Assembly: GCA_900546115.1 (NCBI GenBank) | Contig: URBQ01000005.1 | Span: 1-64,000 of the forward strand | Direction: 5' to 3' | DNA: 64,000 nt | From: an uncultured Collinsella sp. | GTDB lineage: Bacteria; Actinomycetota; Coriobacteriia; Coriobacteriales; Coriobacteriaceae | Shown here: piece by piece, positions 15,757-24,192 of the stretch | Position numbering within the stretch: position 1 is the stretch's first letter | Layout: every line of letters starts with the position of its first letter | Notes under the pieces: model-generated | Told to the model about the DNA's origin: nothing | Database searches by the model: none | Seen by the model: only the letters and a program-made list of their open reading frames with translations | Position numbers and translations under genes: made by a program

Positions 15757-17283
15757 TTAATTCGCTCGATAGTGCGATCCGAGACTTTCGGTTCGCTTGC
15801 GCATGGCTTTGACCATTTCCTGTGCTAGTTGAATCTGCGATTGCAGGCGGGCGAGGGCTGCGATTTCGCTGTCATTGGCGTGTGGCTTGCTCAGCGCCGT
15901 TGCCTCGTCTTGCAGGCTTTCAAGCTGTTGCAGAGCCTTGGATAGACCTGCTTCGGTTCTGTTGATCATGCAATAGGTACTCATCGTGTGCTTAAGGCTG
16001 CGTGTCAGGCGTTCGGCATCTGTTGTGGCAATGCCATACTGAGGGAGGGCGATATCCATCGGAGCGGCCGCCTCGGGAGCGTCCAGCGCTGCTCGAGCTG
16101 CCGATGCGCCCGCGATGCGCCCGAATACGATGCCATTGGCACTCGACAAGCCGCCGATGCGGTCGGCGCCGTGCATGCCGCCTGTTGCCTCACCGCAGGC
16201 GTAGAGGCCCTCAACGCCCGTGTACGCGGTCTTGTCGATTTTGATACCGCCGTTGGCGGCGTGGGCATACATCGCCACGCGCATCTCGTCGGTCGGCGCG
16301 ATGCCGTGCTCGTCTTGTAGCCAGGTGGCAAAGGTCTGCACAAACTCGGGGACGTCCTCGCGGGGGAAGTCGTAGTGGAGCGCCAGGCCTTCGGCTCCCG
16401 CTTGGTCGATGGCTAGGTCGATAGCGCGAGAATCCAGACGCGAAGTGAAGGGACCATATCCGGAGCGTTGCTCGAGCAGATCGTCGAGCTTATCGTCGGC
16501 GATATCGACCGGCTGGTCGAACTTGACGTAGCGCCAGGTCTTCTCGTTAAAAACAAGGTTTCGCTTGGGCTCAATGAAGCCGGGCATCATCTGCATGAAC
16601 TCTATATTAGTAAGGGACGCACCGTGCGCCAGCGCGATAGCCTGTGATGAGCTGAGCACGTCGGCGGAAGTGAGGCTGCGCTCGAACAGGCCACCCGTGC
16701 CGCCCGCAGCGATGATAGTGGCCTTGACTGCCATAGGCACGAGACGCTCGTTTGTCCGGTCGTAGAGCGTGGCACCGACAATCTTTCCGTCCGTATCTTC
16801 AACAAGGTCGATAAGCTCATGGCGGGGGAGCAGGCGAATGCCGAGCGACTCGATCCGGGTCGTCAGAGCGTCCTCAAGGGGCTTACGGGTGAGGCCGCGC
16901 CACATGCGCGTCTTGTGGTCAAAACAGGGGATAAATTGCTTTTGCTGGGCGCTCTCAGCGCTTTGCGGACGCTGGAGCTCAACGCCTAGGTCTTGCTCGA
17001 GCCATTCAATTGCTTGGGGAATGCTGTGGACAAACGTCTGGACAAGCTCGGGGTCGGCGACGCCGCCACCAACGGTCTGGATGGTATCGATGAGGTCTTG
17101 TTCGTCGTCTTCGTTAACGGGTCCGATAAGCCCCAGGCCCCAGGTTCCGGGGAAGAAGCTCGATCCACTCATAGTCTTGCCGGCGCTTGCCACAGCGACG
17201 GTTGCGCCCGTGCGTGCCGCTTCGATGGCGGCGCAAAGGCCCGCAATGCCAGATCCAATTACCAGTACATCAGTCGATTCCAT
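15757..17283 (-). CDS. FAD-dependent oxidoreductase, fumarate reductase/L-aspartate oxidase family
   Basis: A 508-aa flavoprotein of the succinate dehydrogenase/fumarate reductase superfamily. The dinucleotide-binding motif VLVIGSGIAGLCAAIEAA starts at residue 7. IIAAGGTGGLF marks the FAD domain, then HAANGGIKID and GLYACGEATGGMHGADRIGG mark the C-terminal FAD-contact block. Family active-site Arg/His residues lie between but cannot be assigned safely by eye. There is no adjacent Fe-S or heme subunit, nadA or nadC, so a role in NAD synthesis or in anaerobic reduction of an unsaturated acid is equally open. The ATG at 17283 follows AAAGGAAT. No signal peptide is seen, suggesting a cytoplasmic enzyme. 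Confidence 0.75.
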   Translation of the reverse strand: MESTDVLVIGSGIAGLCAAIEAARTGATVAVASAGKTMSGSSFFPGTWGLGLIGPVNEDDEQDLIDTIQTVGGGVADPELVQTFVHSIPQAIEWLEQDLGVELQRPQSAESAQQKQFIPCFDHKTRMWRGLTRKPLEDALTTRIESLGIRLLPRHELIDLVEDTDGKIVGATLYDRTNERLVPMAVKATIIAAGGTGGLFERSLTSADVLSSSQAIALAHGASLTNIEFMQMMPGFIEPKRNLVFNEKTWRYVKFDQPVDIADDKLDDLLEQRSGYGPFTSRLDSRAIDLAIDQAGAEGLALHYDFPREDVPEFVQTFATWLQDEHGIAPTDEMRVAMYAHAANGGIKIDKTAYTGVEGLYACGEATGGMHGADRIGGLSSANGIVFGRIAGASAARAALDAPEAAAPMDIALPQYGIATTDAERLTRSLKHTMSTYCMINRTEAGLSKALQQLESLQDEATALSKPHANDSEIAALARLQSQIQLAQEMVKAMRKRTESLGSHYRAN

Positions 17284-17471
17284 CGGATTCCTTTCTCGTC
17301 CGGCGCATTGTCGCATGGGTGATCGGCAATGGAGCCGCAAAGACTCGGCAAATCGGTAAAGGGCAAATATGGCAGGTGGGCGTCATGGACGTTCTGACGC
17401 TCCGTCTCATCACATCTCGTATTTCGCCCCAACTGATATATCGGCATTAGCTGCCCTGCGACAGCGTAAAC

Positions 17472-17505
17472 AAAAAGAGCCGCCACCTTAAAAGGTAGCG
17501 GCTCC
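17472..17505 (-). terminator. Terminator of the NifU-like/GGGtGRT operon
   Basis: GAGCCGC-C-ACCTT pairs with AAGGT-A-GCGGCTC (one internal mismatch). On the minus strand the hairpin is followed by TTTTTGTTT. Confidence 0.85.
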
Positions 17506-17539
17506 AAAGCTCAACTATGTGAGCATCGCGCGGGCGCGA

Positions 17540-18544
17540 CTAGGCCTTGAGGGCCTCCTCGACGGCGACAGCGCAGGCGACGGTGGCACCGACCATGGGG
17601 TTATTGCCCATGCCGATGAGACCCATCATGTCGACGTGCGCAGGCACGGAGGAAGAACCGGCGAACTGGGCGTCGGAGTGCATGCGGCCCATGGTGTCGG
17701 TCATGCCGTAAGAGGCAGGGCCGGCGCCCATGTTGTCCGGGTGCAGGGTACGGCCAGTGCCGCCACCAGAAGCGACGGAGAAGTACTTCTTGCCAGCCTC
17801 GAGGCGCTCCTTCTTGTAGGTGCCAGCGACGGGGTGCTGGAAGCGCGTGGGGTTGGTGGAGTTACCGGTGATCGAGATGTCGACGTTCTCGTGCCACATG
17901 ATGGCAACGCCCTCGCGGACGTCATCGGAACCGTAGCAGTTAACGGCAGCGCGGGGACCATCGGAGTAGGGGATGGTCTCGACGACCTTGAGCTCGCCCG
18001 TGTAGTAGTCGAACTGGGTCTTCACGTAGGTGAAGCCGTTGATGCGGGCGATAATCTGAGCGGCGTCCTTGCCCAGACCGTTGAGGATAACGCGCAGCGG
18101 CTTCTTGCGAGCCTTGTTGGCGTTCAGAGCCAGGCCGATAGCGCCCTCAGCGGCAGCGAAGGACTCGTGGCCAGCCAGGAAGGCGAAGCACTCGGTGTCG
18201 TCGGAGAGCAGCATAGCGCCCAGGTTGCCGTGGCCCAGACCGACCTTGCGGTCCTCGGCGACGGAGCCGGGAACGGTGAAGGCCTGGATGCCCTCGCCGA
18301 TGATGGCGGCAGCCTCAGAAGCGGTCTTGGCGCCACGCTTGACAGCGAGAGCGCAACCGAGGGTGTAGGCCCACTCGGCGTTCTGGAAGGCGATGGACTG
18401 GGTGTTGTTGACGATCTCACGCGGGTTGAAGCCCTTGTCGGTGCAGATCTGCAGAGCTTCCTCGAGGGAGGCGATGCCGTTGTCGGCGAGGCACTTGTTG
18501 ATCTTGTCAGCGCGGCGCTCGTAACCTTCGAACGTAACAGTCAT
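17540..18544 (-). CDS. GGGtGRT protein (conserved, function unknown)
   Basis: A 334-aa cytoplasmic protein of the family named for its signature, here SGGGTGRTLHPDNMGAG near residue 255. It is followed by a strongly conserved C-terminal block HVDMMGLIGMGNNPMVGATV. Another landmark is GLGHGNLGAMLLSDDTECFA. The family has no demonstrated reaction; it occurs in anaerobes next to an Fe-S scaffold-like protein, as here. AGGGAGG lies about nine bases before the ATG, and the gap to the upstream gene is 18 bp, so the pair is translated from one message. An operon terminator follows. A role in Fe-S or sulfur/selenium handling is only suggested by context. Confidence 0.85.
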   Translation of the reverse strand: MTVTFEGYERRADKINKCLADNGIASLEEALQICTDKGFNPREIVNNTQSIAFQNAEWAYTLGCALAVKRGAKTASEAAAIIGEGIQAFTVPGSVAEDRKVGLGHGNLGAMLLSDDTECFAFLAGHESFAAAEGAIGLALNANKARKKPLRVILNGLGKDAAQIIARINGFTYVKTQFDYYTGELKVVETIPYSDGPRAAVNCYGSDDVREGVAIMWHENVDISITGNSTNPTRFQHPVAGTYKKERLEAGKKYFSVASGGGTGRTLHPDNMGAGPASYGMTDTMGRMHSDAQFAGSSSVPAHVDMMGLIGMGNNPMVGATVACAVAVEEALKA

Positions 18545-18562
18545 AGTTATTTCCCTCCCTTT

Positions 18563-19297
18563 CTACTCGTGAACCGGGAACACGCTGGCGACGGAGTGAG
18601 TCTCCTCGTCGGTGCGCGGGTCGATGTACTTGGCAGCGTTCTCCCACTGACCATAGTGGCCCATAGCGCCAGCGATGGCCTCCTCGGGGGTCTTGCCGGC
18701 CTTGACGGCGTCGGTGAACTTGCCGAGGTTCAGGAACTCGAATGCGATGATCTCGTTCTTGTCGTTGAGAGCCATGCGGGTGACGTAGCCCTGAGCGAGC
18801 TCGAGGTAACGAGCGCCCTTGGCCTTGGTGCCGAACATGGTGCCGACCTGAGAGCGAAGGCCCTTGCCGAGGTCGTCGAGGGAGGCGCCCACGGGCAGGC
18901 CGCCCTCGGAGAACGCGGTCTGGCTGCGGCCGTAAACGATCTGCAGGAAGATCTCGCGCATAGCAACGTTGATGGCGTCGCAGACGAGGTCGGTGTTGAG
19001 GGCCTCGAGGATGGTCTTACCGGGAAGGATCTCGGAAGCCATGGCGGCAGAGTGGGTCATGCCCGAGCAGCCGATGGTCTCAACGAGGGCCTCCTCGATG
19101 ATGCCGTCCTTGACGTTCAGCGTGAGCTTGCAGGCGCCCTGCTGAGGTGCGCACCAACCCACACCGTGCGTAAGACCGGAGATGTCGGAAATCTCCTTAG
19201 CCTGGACCCACTTGCCCTCCTCGGGGATGGGTGCGGGGCCGTGGTATGCACCCTTGGCAACGGGGCACATGTTCTCCACTTCCTGTGAGTACTGCAT
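18563..19297 (-). CDS. NifU-like iron-sulfur scaffold-related protein
   Basis: A 244-aa protein distantly related to the NifU/IscU N-terminal scaffold fold. Cysteines stand in GVGWCAPQQGACKL and VETIGCSGMTHSAAM, the second matching the scaffold motif GxGCxxxxASAxxM in position. The C-terminal half (LNLGKFTDAV, EEAIAGAMGHYGQWENAAKY) is specific to the version that accompanies GGGtGRT proteins. The ATG at 19297 has GAGGAGAG just upstream; an upstream in-frame ATG at 19381 lacks one. It is the first gene of a two-gene operon. It differs from the true SufU encoded at 21172-21606, so it likely serves another client. Confidence 0.8.
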   Translation of the reverse strand: MQYSQEVENMCPVAKGAYHGPAPIPEEGKWVQAKEISDISGLTHGVGWCAPQQGACKLTLNVKDGIIEEALVETIGCSGMTHSAAMASEILPGKTILEALNTDLVCDAINVAMREIFLQIVYGRSQTAFSEGGLPVGASLDDLGKGLRSQVGTMFGTKAKGARYLELAQGYVTRMALNDKNEIIAFEFLNLGKFTDAVKAGKTPEEAIAGAMGHYGQWENAAKYIDPRTDEETHSVASVFPVHE

Positions 19298-19700
19298 GCC
19301 TCTCCTCTCTATCGTGTTGGCGTCCCGTCTGGGGGTCGTGGCTGGCGATTGCCGGGCGACCCTTCGAAAGGGACATGACATGCAGCCCCTATAATACCGC
19401 GAAATGCACGGAATATTCGGCGAACGGCTCAGTTTTCGTAGCGAGAAGTCCGGAAGTTTTAATTGAAGCGTTTTAACTCTATGTTCTGTGGTCGCGAACT
19501 TCCGTAGAGGGGGTCCGTCTTGGGCAAGCTTTTGGTCAGCTCTTGTAAGCGTTGCAGGGGGTGACCTGTTGCAACGGTGCCGTTCGCCGCCTGTTTACTG
19601 CCTTTGGCCGCGCGAGTGTATTGTTTTGCGTGAATGTTTTGATGGCACGCTTCAATCGTGCTGTATTGGATGGCAAGCAGATCCCGGCGAAGGGAGCGCC
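19298..19700. other. Intergenic region between the NifU-like and transposase-like genes
   Basis: About 400 bp with no supported gene. The frame of the RAYT-like gene stays open upstream to 19488, but the sequence there lacks family similarity and a ribosome site. No repeats were noticed. Confidence 0.4.
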
Positions 19701-20513
19701 ATGCAGCGCGTTTGGAGAACGGTTGCCGGTTTTTACCATGTCTGTGCCCGCGGTACGGGCAAGCAGCCCATCTTTGAGGGCGACGAAGACCGGTGGGAGT
19801 TTTTGGAACTGATACGCGACTGCTGCCGCGAGGCGGGCGTGACGGTTATCGCCTGGTGCCTTATGGGCAATCACGTGCATCTTGTGCTTTCAGATTACGA
19901 GGACGCGATGAGCGCGGCGATGCACCGGCTGCTTTTGACGTACGCGCGGCGGTTCAATAAACGCACGGGGCGCACAGGCCATCTGTTCCAGAACCGTTTT
20001 GACCGGCGCTCGCTCGATACCGACTGGCAGGTGATGGAGGCTATTCGCTCCGTACACGCCGATCCACAGGAGGCGGGCGTTAGCCTAATCGAGCGTTATC
20101 CCTGGAGCAGCTTTGCGGAGCATTTGCGCGCTTACGACGGTGACGCGGCTGATGTCGCGAGGGGATTTTCTGATCCTTCTTGCGTGCTTGAGCTCTTTGG
20201 TTCTGCCGAGGGCTTTATTGCCTATTCACTTTCGACGCCCGACGGCGGCGAGCCAGCGCTGGGCGATATGAAAGAGACGGAGTGGGAACGCCACGCCTTT
20301 GCCGGCAAGATGGCGAAGGAGCTCGGGGTTCCGCTTCGCGGGGTTAAAGCCGCACCGCCGGCGCAGCGCGATACCGTTATTTTTGGATTGCACGATGCCG
20401 GTTTCACGGTGCGCCAGATTGAGCGCTATACCGGGATTGGCAAAAGTACCGTCTCTCGTATTGTGCGCGCCCGCGCGCGGACGGCGATGCGGACTGGCGG
20501 AAACGTGATGTAG
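19701..20513 (+). CDS. REP-associated tyrosine transposase-like (Y1/HUH) protein
   Basis: A 270-aa single-domain HUH endonuclease of the transposase-17/RAYT group. The signature NHVHLVLSD (HUH pair) lies near residue 55, and the candidate nucleophile Tyr is in LLLTYARRFN, followed by GHLFQNRFDRR. The C-terminal part has a helix-turn-helix-like segment (FTVRQIERYTGIGKSTVSRI). RAYT proteins are usually domesticated, single-copy enzymes that mobilise short palindromic REP sequences rather than full insertion sequences. The ATG at 19701 follows AAGGGAG. No terminal inverted repeats or accessory TnpB-like gene were seen around it. Candidate partner repeats elsewhere in the window are listed under findings. 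Confidence 0.8.
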   Translation: MQRVWRTVAGFYHVCARGTGKQPIFEGDEDRWEFLELIRDCCREAGVTVIAWCLMGNHVHLVLSDYEDAMSAAMHRLLLTYARRFNKRTGRTGHLFQNRFDRRSLDTDWQVMEAIRSVHADPQEAGVSLIERYPWSSFAEHLRAYDGDAADVARGFSDPSCVLELFGSAEGFIAYSLSTPDGGEPALGDMKETEWERHAFAGKMAKELGVPLRGVKAAPPAQRDTVIFGLHDAGFTVRQIERYTGIGKSTVSRIVRARARTAMRTGGNVM

Positions 20514-21105
20514 GGTCGCCTGTGCACCGCAGATGGGGTCGTCCATACGCCGCAACAAGCGTTCAAAAGCTTGGTGCGGCAACTGCACTTCTTAATATGC
20601 ATAGAACAATCGCCATCTTGCATAAAATAAGGGCTCAGTCCGGGTTTGCCCGTGCCTACCCCCATCTGCGCCGTGCAAAAAATGGAGTTTTCAGCATCGC
20701 GGTACTGCCACTACCGTCGCAATTTTGCAACATACGGGCCCCGAAGCTATTTATGCCTGCCGATGCGCTCCCGAAGCTCATGTTTGCGCCCCTGAGACCA
20801 CGATGCTTGTTCTAAAACGCACTATATATGCGCCTGGAGACGTTGATTAACGCTTTCGATGCGTATACACACAGCTTGGCGTGCTGAATACTCGCAAAAA
20901 TGCACGCCGCTCCCTATGGGACCCGTCTGCAGCAGGCGCGAAGCGAATCGGAGCCCAGCTGGATGGGGCATGGGACGATGCTAGGCGTGCTCGTGGCCCT
21001 GCCGCAGGCCTTTGGTGCTGTGGAAAACGCCCGTGTTCGCGTCTGGCTGTGTGGTAAATGACAGACGGGGTGCCGGACGCGCGGACTTTGTGCGTTCGCG
21101 CTCAT
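20514..21105. other. Intergenic region before sufU
   Basis: Nearly 600 bp without a gene I can support. Open frames here are short, lack ribosome sites and have atypical composition. No tandem or long inverted repeat was seen; it may contain decayed sequence. Confidence 0.4.
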
Positions 21106-21139
21106 TAGAAAAAACAGAGCCGCCCGTATCGGGGGGCTC
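21106..21139 (-). terminator. Terminator of the suf operon
   Basis: GAGCCGCCC pairs with GGGGGGCTC (one mismatch) around GTATC; on the minus strand it is followed by TGTTTTTT. It lies 33 bp beyond the sufU stop. Confidence 0.85.
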
Positions 21140-21171
21140 GGCAATCAAAAACCTTGGATTCGGGGCATACG

Positions 21172-21606
21172 CTAGTGGTTTGCTTGTCCCTCGAGCATGC
21201 CGTCGAGGGTGCGCCAGGCGAGCTCGGCGCATTTGACGCGGGCGGGCATGTGCGAGATGTCCTGGAGCTGGGCGGCCTCGTCCAGATCTTCCAGGTCCTC
21301 CTCGGAGAGCTGTTCGCCGCGGATCATGGCGAGGAAGAGCCCTGCCAAGCGACGCGCTTCCTCGACCGTCTCGCCGGTGATGAGGTCGGCCATGATGTCG
21401 GCGCTGGCCTGACTGATGGCGCAGCCGTGGCCGGTAAAGGAGGCCTCCTCGATCACGCCGTTCTCGACACGCAGCTGCAAGGTGAGCTCGTCTCCGCAGC
21501 TGGGGTTGATGCCGTTGTGCTCGTGCGTGGGGGCGTCCATCTCGTACTTGTAGTCGGGGTGCGAGTTGTGCTCCATAAATGTGGTGGAGGTGTACAGATT
21601 ACCCAT
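21172..21606 (-). CDS. sufU: SUF system scaffold / sulfur acceptor SufU
   Basis: A 144-aa zinc-dependent sulfurtransferase that takes persulfide from SufS and passes it to the SufBCD scaffold. The three conserved Cys motifs are NPSCGDELTL, GHGCAISQASADIM and RVKCAELAWRTL, and the SufU-specific insertion between the second and third Cys (the ETVEEARRLAGLF region) is present. It starts inside the end of sufS (8-bp overlap), indicating translational coupling. It is the last gene of sufCBDSU. Confidence 0.93.
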   Translation of the reverse strand: MGNLYTSTTFMEHNSHPDYKYEMDAPTHEHNGINPSCGDELTLQLRVENGVIEEASFTGHGCAISQASADIMADLITGETVEEARRLAGLFLAMIRGEQLSEEDLEDLDEAAQLQDISHMPARVKCAELAWRTLDGMLEGQANH

Positions 21607-22924
21607 TGAACGTGCTCCAAACGTGATGCAGGCCGGCGATGAACTTGTCGATGTCGGCCTTGTCGTTGTAGAAGGCTACGCTGGCGCGGCAGCAGGCAAG
21701 GTTCTCGACGCCCAGCCAGGTGAGCAGCGGCTGCGCGCAGTGGTGACCGGCGCGGATGCAGACGCCGTCCATGTCCATGATGCTCGCGACATCGTGGGGG
21801 TGGATACCCTTGACGTTAAAGCTCACAACGCCGTGGTGGTTGTCCCAATAGATGGAGCCGATGATCTGGACAAAGTCGAGCTGCATGAGTTCGCCCATCA
21901 GATAGTGGACGAGTGCCTGCTCGCGGGCCTGGATGTTCTCGTAACCCACCGTGTTGACCAGGTAATCGAGTGCGGCGCCCGTGGCGAAGATGCCGGCGGC
22001 GTCCTGCGTGCCGGCCTCGAACTTCTCGGGGACGGGAGCCCAGACAGCGTTCTGCTCGGTGACCGAATCGATCATCTCGCCGCCGGTAAGCATGGGCGGC
22101 ATGGCGTTGAGCAGGTCCATCTTGCCCCACAGCACGCCGATGCCCATGGGGCCCATGGCCTTGTGCGCACTAAAGGCAAAGAAGTCGGCGCCCAGGTCGG
22201 CCACATCGACCGGCATGTGCGGCAGCGACTGCGCGCCGTCGACGACCAGGTAGCCGCCGTACTTGTGCACGAGTTTGCCGAGGTTCTTGACCGGGTTCTC
22301 GACGCCCAGCACGTTGGAGACCTGTCCCACGGCTAGGATCTTGGTCTTGGGACCCACCTTGGCAAGAACCTCCTCGGTGGTGAGCTGGCCGGTCTTGGTG
22401 GGGTAGAGGTAGACGAGCTTGGCGCCGGTCTCGCGGCAGACCTGCTGCCACGGAATCAGGTTGGAGTGGTGCTCCATGATGGTGATGACGACCTCGTCGC
22501 CCGGTTCGAGCGCTGTGGGCGCAAAGCTCTTAGCGACCAGGTTGAGCGACTCGCTCGTGTTGCGGGTGAAGACGACCTCGTTGGCCTGTGAGGCGCCGAT
22601 GAGGTCAGCGATCTGCTGGCGGACCTTCGCGATGGCGTCGGTGGCCTCGACGGACAGCGAGTACAGGCCGCGCAGGGGGTTGGCGTTCATGCGCTGGTAG
22701 AAGTCGCGTTCGGCGTCGAGCACACGGGCAGGGCGCTGCGCGGTGGCGGCGCTATCGAGGAAAGCGATCTCGGGGTGCTGCTGGAACAGCGGGAACTGGC
22801 CCTTGTAGGGGTTGGTCTCGATGTCCACGGTGGGCCAGCCGCGCGAAGCCTCGTCGCTGGCGTCGAGCTCCATGGGCTCGGGGGCGGTACAGGTGTCGCA
22901 TTTAACGTGCTCGGTGTCGATCAT
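21599..22924 (-). CDS. sufS: Cysteine desulfurase SufS
   Basis: A PLP enzyme that removes sulfur from cysteine for Fe-S assembly. The 441-aa protein has the group II signature: VVITIMEHHSN, VDGAQSLPHMPVD, the PLP lysine in FSAHKAMGPMGIG, and the catalytic Cys in CIRAGHHCAQPLL. The first 30 residues are an extra Cys/Asp-rich leader (CDTCTAPEPM) not in classical SufS. The start overlaps the end of sufD by four bases (ATGA), typical of coupled translation. Confidence 0.95.
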   Translation of the reverse strand: MIDTEHVKCDTCTAPEPMELDASDEASRGWPTVDIETNPYKGQFPLFQQHPEIAFLDSAATAQRPARVLDAERDFYQRMNANPLRGLYSLSVEATDAIAKVRQQIADLIGASQANEVVFTRNTSESLNLVAKSFAPTALEPGDEVVITIMEHHSNLIPWQQVCRETGAKLVYLYPTKTGQLTTEEVLAKVGPKTKILAVGQVSNVLGVENPVKNLGKLVHKYGGYLVVDGAQSLPHMPVDVADLGADFFAFSAHKAMGPMGIGVLWGKMDLLNAMPPMLTGGEMIDSVTEQNAVWAPVPEKFEAGTQDAAGIFATGAALDYLVNTVGYENIQAREQALVHYLMGELMQLDFVQIIGSIYWDNHHGVVSFNVKGIHPHDVASIMDMDGVCIRAGHHCAQPLLTWLGVENLACCRASVAFYNDKADIDKFIAGLHHVWSTFNG

Positions 22925-24192
22925 GCGAGCTCCTCTTCAAAGTTGTCGATCAGGTTGTTGCCTAGGCGGACGACGGCGGCGCGGGTGCGCTCGTCGGTGG
23001 CGGAAAGCGCGGCGTCCTCCAGCTTGGCGCGGATGAACAGGTCCTCGGCGGCGTTTTGGTCAAGGCCACGGCAGGCGAGGTAGAACAGCTGCTCGTCGCG
23101 GACGTGACCGATGGTGGCGCCGTGGTTGCCGGCGACGTCGTCCTCGTCACAGAGAATGACGGGAACGGTCTTGTTGTCGACGCCCTTGTTGGCCAAAAGC
23201 ACCGTCTCGCGTTCGGTGCCGGTTGCACCCTTGCAGCCGTGCACGAGGTCGATGGTGCCACGGTAGACCTTCTTGGACGTGCCGGTCAGCACGCCGTTGG
23301 CGTCGATCTCGCACTCGGTCTTGCGACCGCGGTGGCGCAGCTCGTAGTTAAAGTCGCGCACCTGCTCGCGGGCGCCCAGGTAATCGGTATCGATGGTCAC
23401 CTTGGCGGTGTCGCCCAGCAGGTCGCCGGCAAGGCCGGTGGCGCTGGCGCCGGCACCCAGGACGGTGTGCTGCACGTTGACGCGCGCGCCCTCGTCCAGG
23501 AACAGGCCGGTGTCGTCGAGTGCGATCCAGCTGTCGTCGAGTGTCTGCGCGCAGGTCACGTTGACGGTGGCGTACTCGTGGGCGCACACGCGTAGCACGG
23601 AGCCCACGACACCCTCGCCGGTAACAGGAGAGTCTAGGGCAATATGCAGGTCGAGCGTTGCCTGCGGGCGAGCGACGATGTCGATGGCGGCGATGGCCGC
23701 GGCGGCATCGACACCGCTCACACGCACGGTAACCGTGGCGTGCTGGTATGCGGGCACATCGATGACGATGCGCTTGGTAGCGTGCTCGGCCAAGTAGGCG
23801 TAGGCAGCCTCGCCCATGCCGGTTTCGAAGGCTTCAGCAGGGGAGAGCTCCTCCTCGAGCTTGATGGCGCCGGCCTGGTAGACGGAGGTGGCGGGCACGT
23901 CGAGCTCGGTCTCGGGCGTGATGCGGGCGCGGTCGGCGGCATCACCGGGGGCGGAGGCGCGGCGCTCGGGGAAGCGCTCGGCCATGGCGTTCATGGCGGT
24001 GCCAAACGCGTCGGCAGCGCCGGAAAACTGCTCGCCCAAGCCTTCGACCTCAACGGCCTCCGCGGGAGCGGCGGCAAGCTCGTCAGAGAGCTCGAGCTTG
24101 GTCTGATTCATTTTCAACCAGCCCCAGGTTGCTGCGGGCATCGCGTTGACCTGCTCGAGCGTGGTAGCAGCGGCGTTGGTTTCCTGTTTCAT
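22921..24192 (-). CDS. sufD: Fe-S assembly protein SufD
   Basis: A scaffold subunit of the SufBCD complex (423 aa). The N-terminal ~150 residues are variable. The beta-helical core runs from AGAIKLEEE onward, including the RNFNYE-like DFNYELRHRGRKTECEIDANG and the conserved VDNKTVPVILCDEDDVAGNHGATIG block. DEQLFYLACRGLDQNAAEDL ends the family domain. It shares one base with the end of sufB, so it is coupled to it. Confidence 0.92.
   Translation of the reverse strand: MKQETNAAATTLEQVNAMPAATWGWLKMNQTKLELSDELAAAPAEAVEVEGLGEQFSGAADAFGTAMNAMAERFPERRASAPGDAADRARITPETELDVPATSVYQAGAIKLEEELSPAEAFETGMGEAAYAYLAEHATKRIVIDVPAYQHATVTVRVSGVDAAAAIAAIDIVARPQATLDLHIALDSPVTGEGVVGSVLRVCAHEYATVNVTCAQTLDDSWIALDDTGLFLDEGARVNVQHTVLGAGASATGLAGDLLGDTAKVTIDTDYLGAREQVRDFNYELRHRGRKTECEIDANGVLTGTSKKVYRGTIDLVHGCKGATGTERETVLLANKGVDNKTVPVILCDEDDVAGNHGATIGHVRDEQLFYLACRGLDQNAAEDLFIRAKLEDAALSATDERTRAAVVRLGNNLIDNFEEELA

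Noticed and set aside
17519..19288. Plus-strand open frame (589 codons) across the GGGtGRT and NifU-like genes
   Set aside because: Spans two genuine genes on the other strand and has no recognisable domain or ribosome site.
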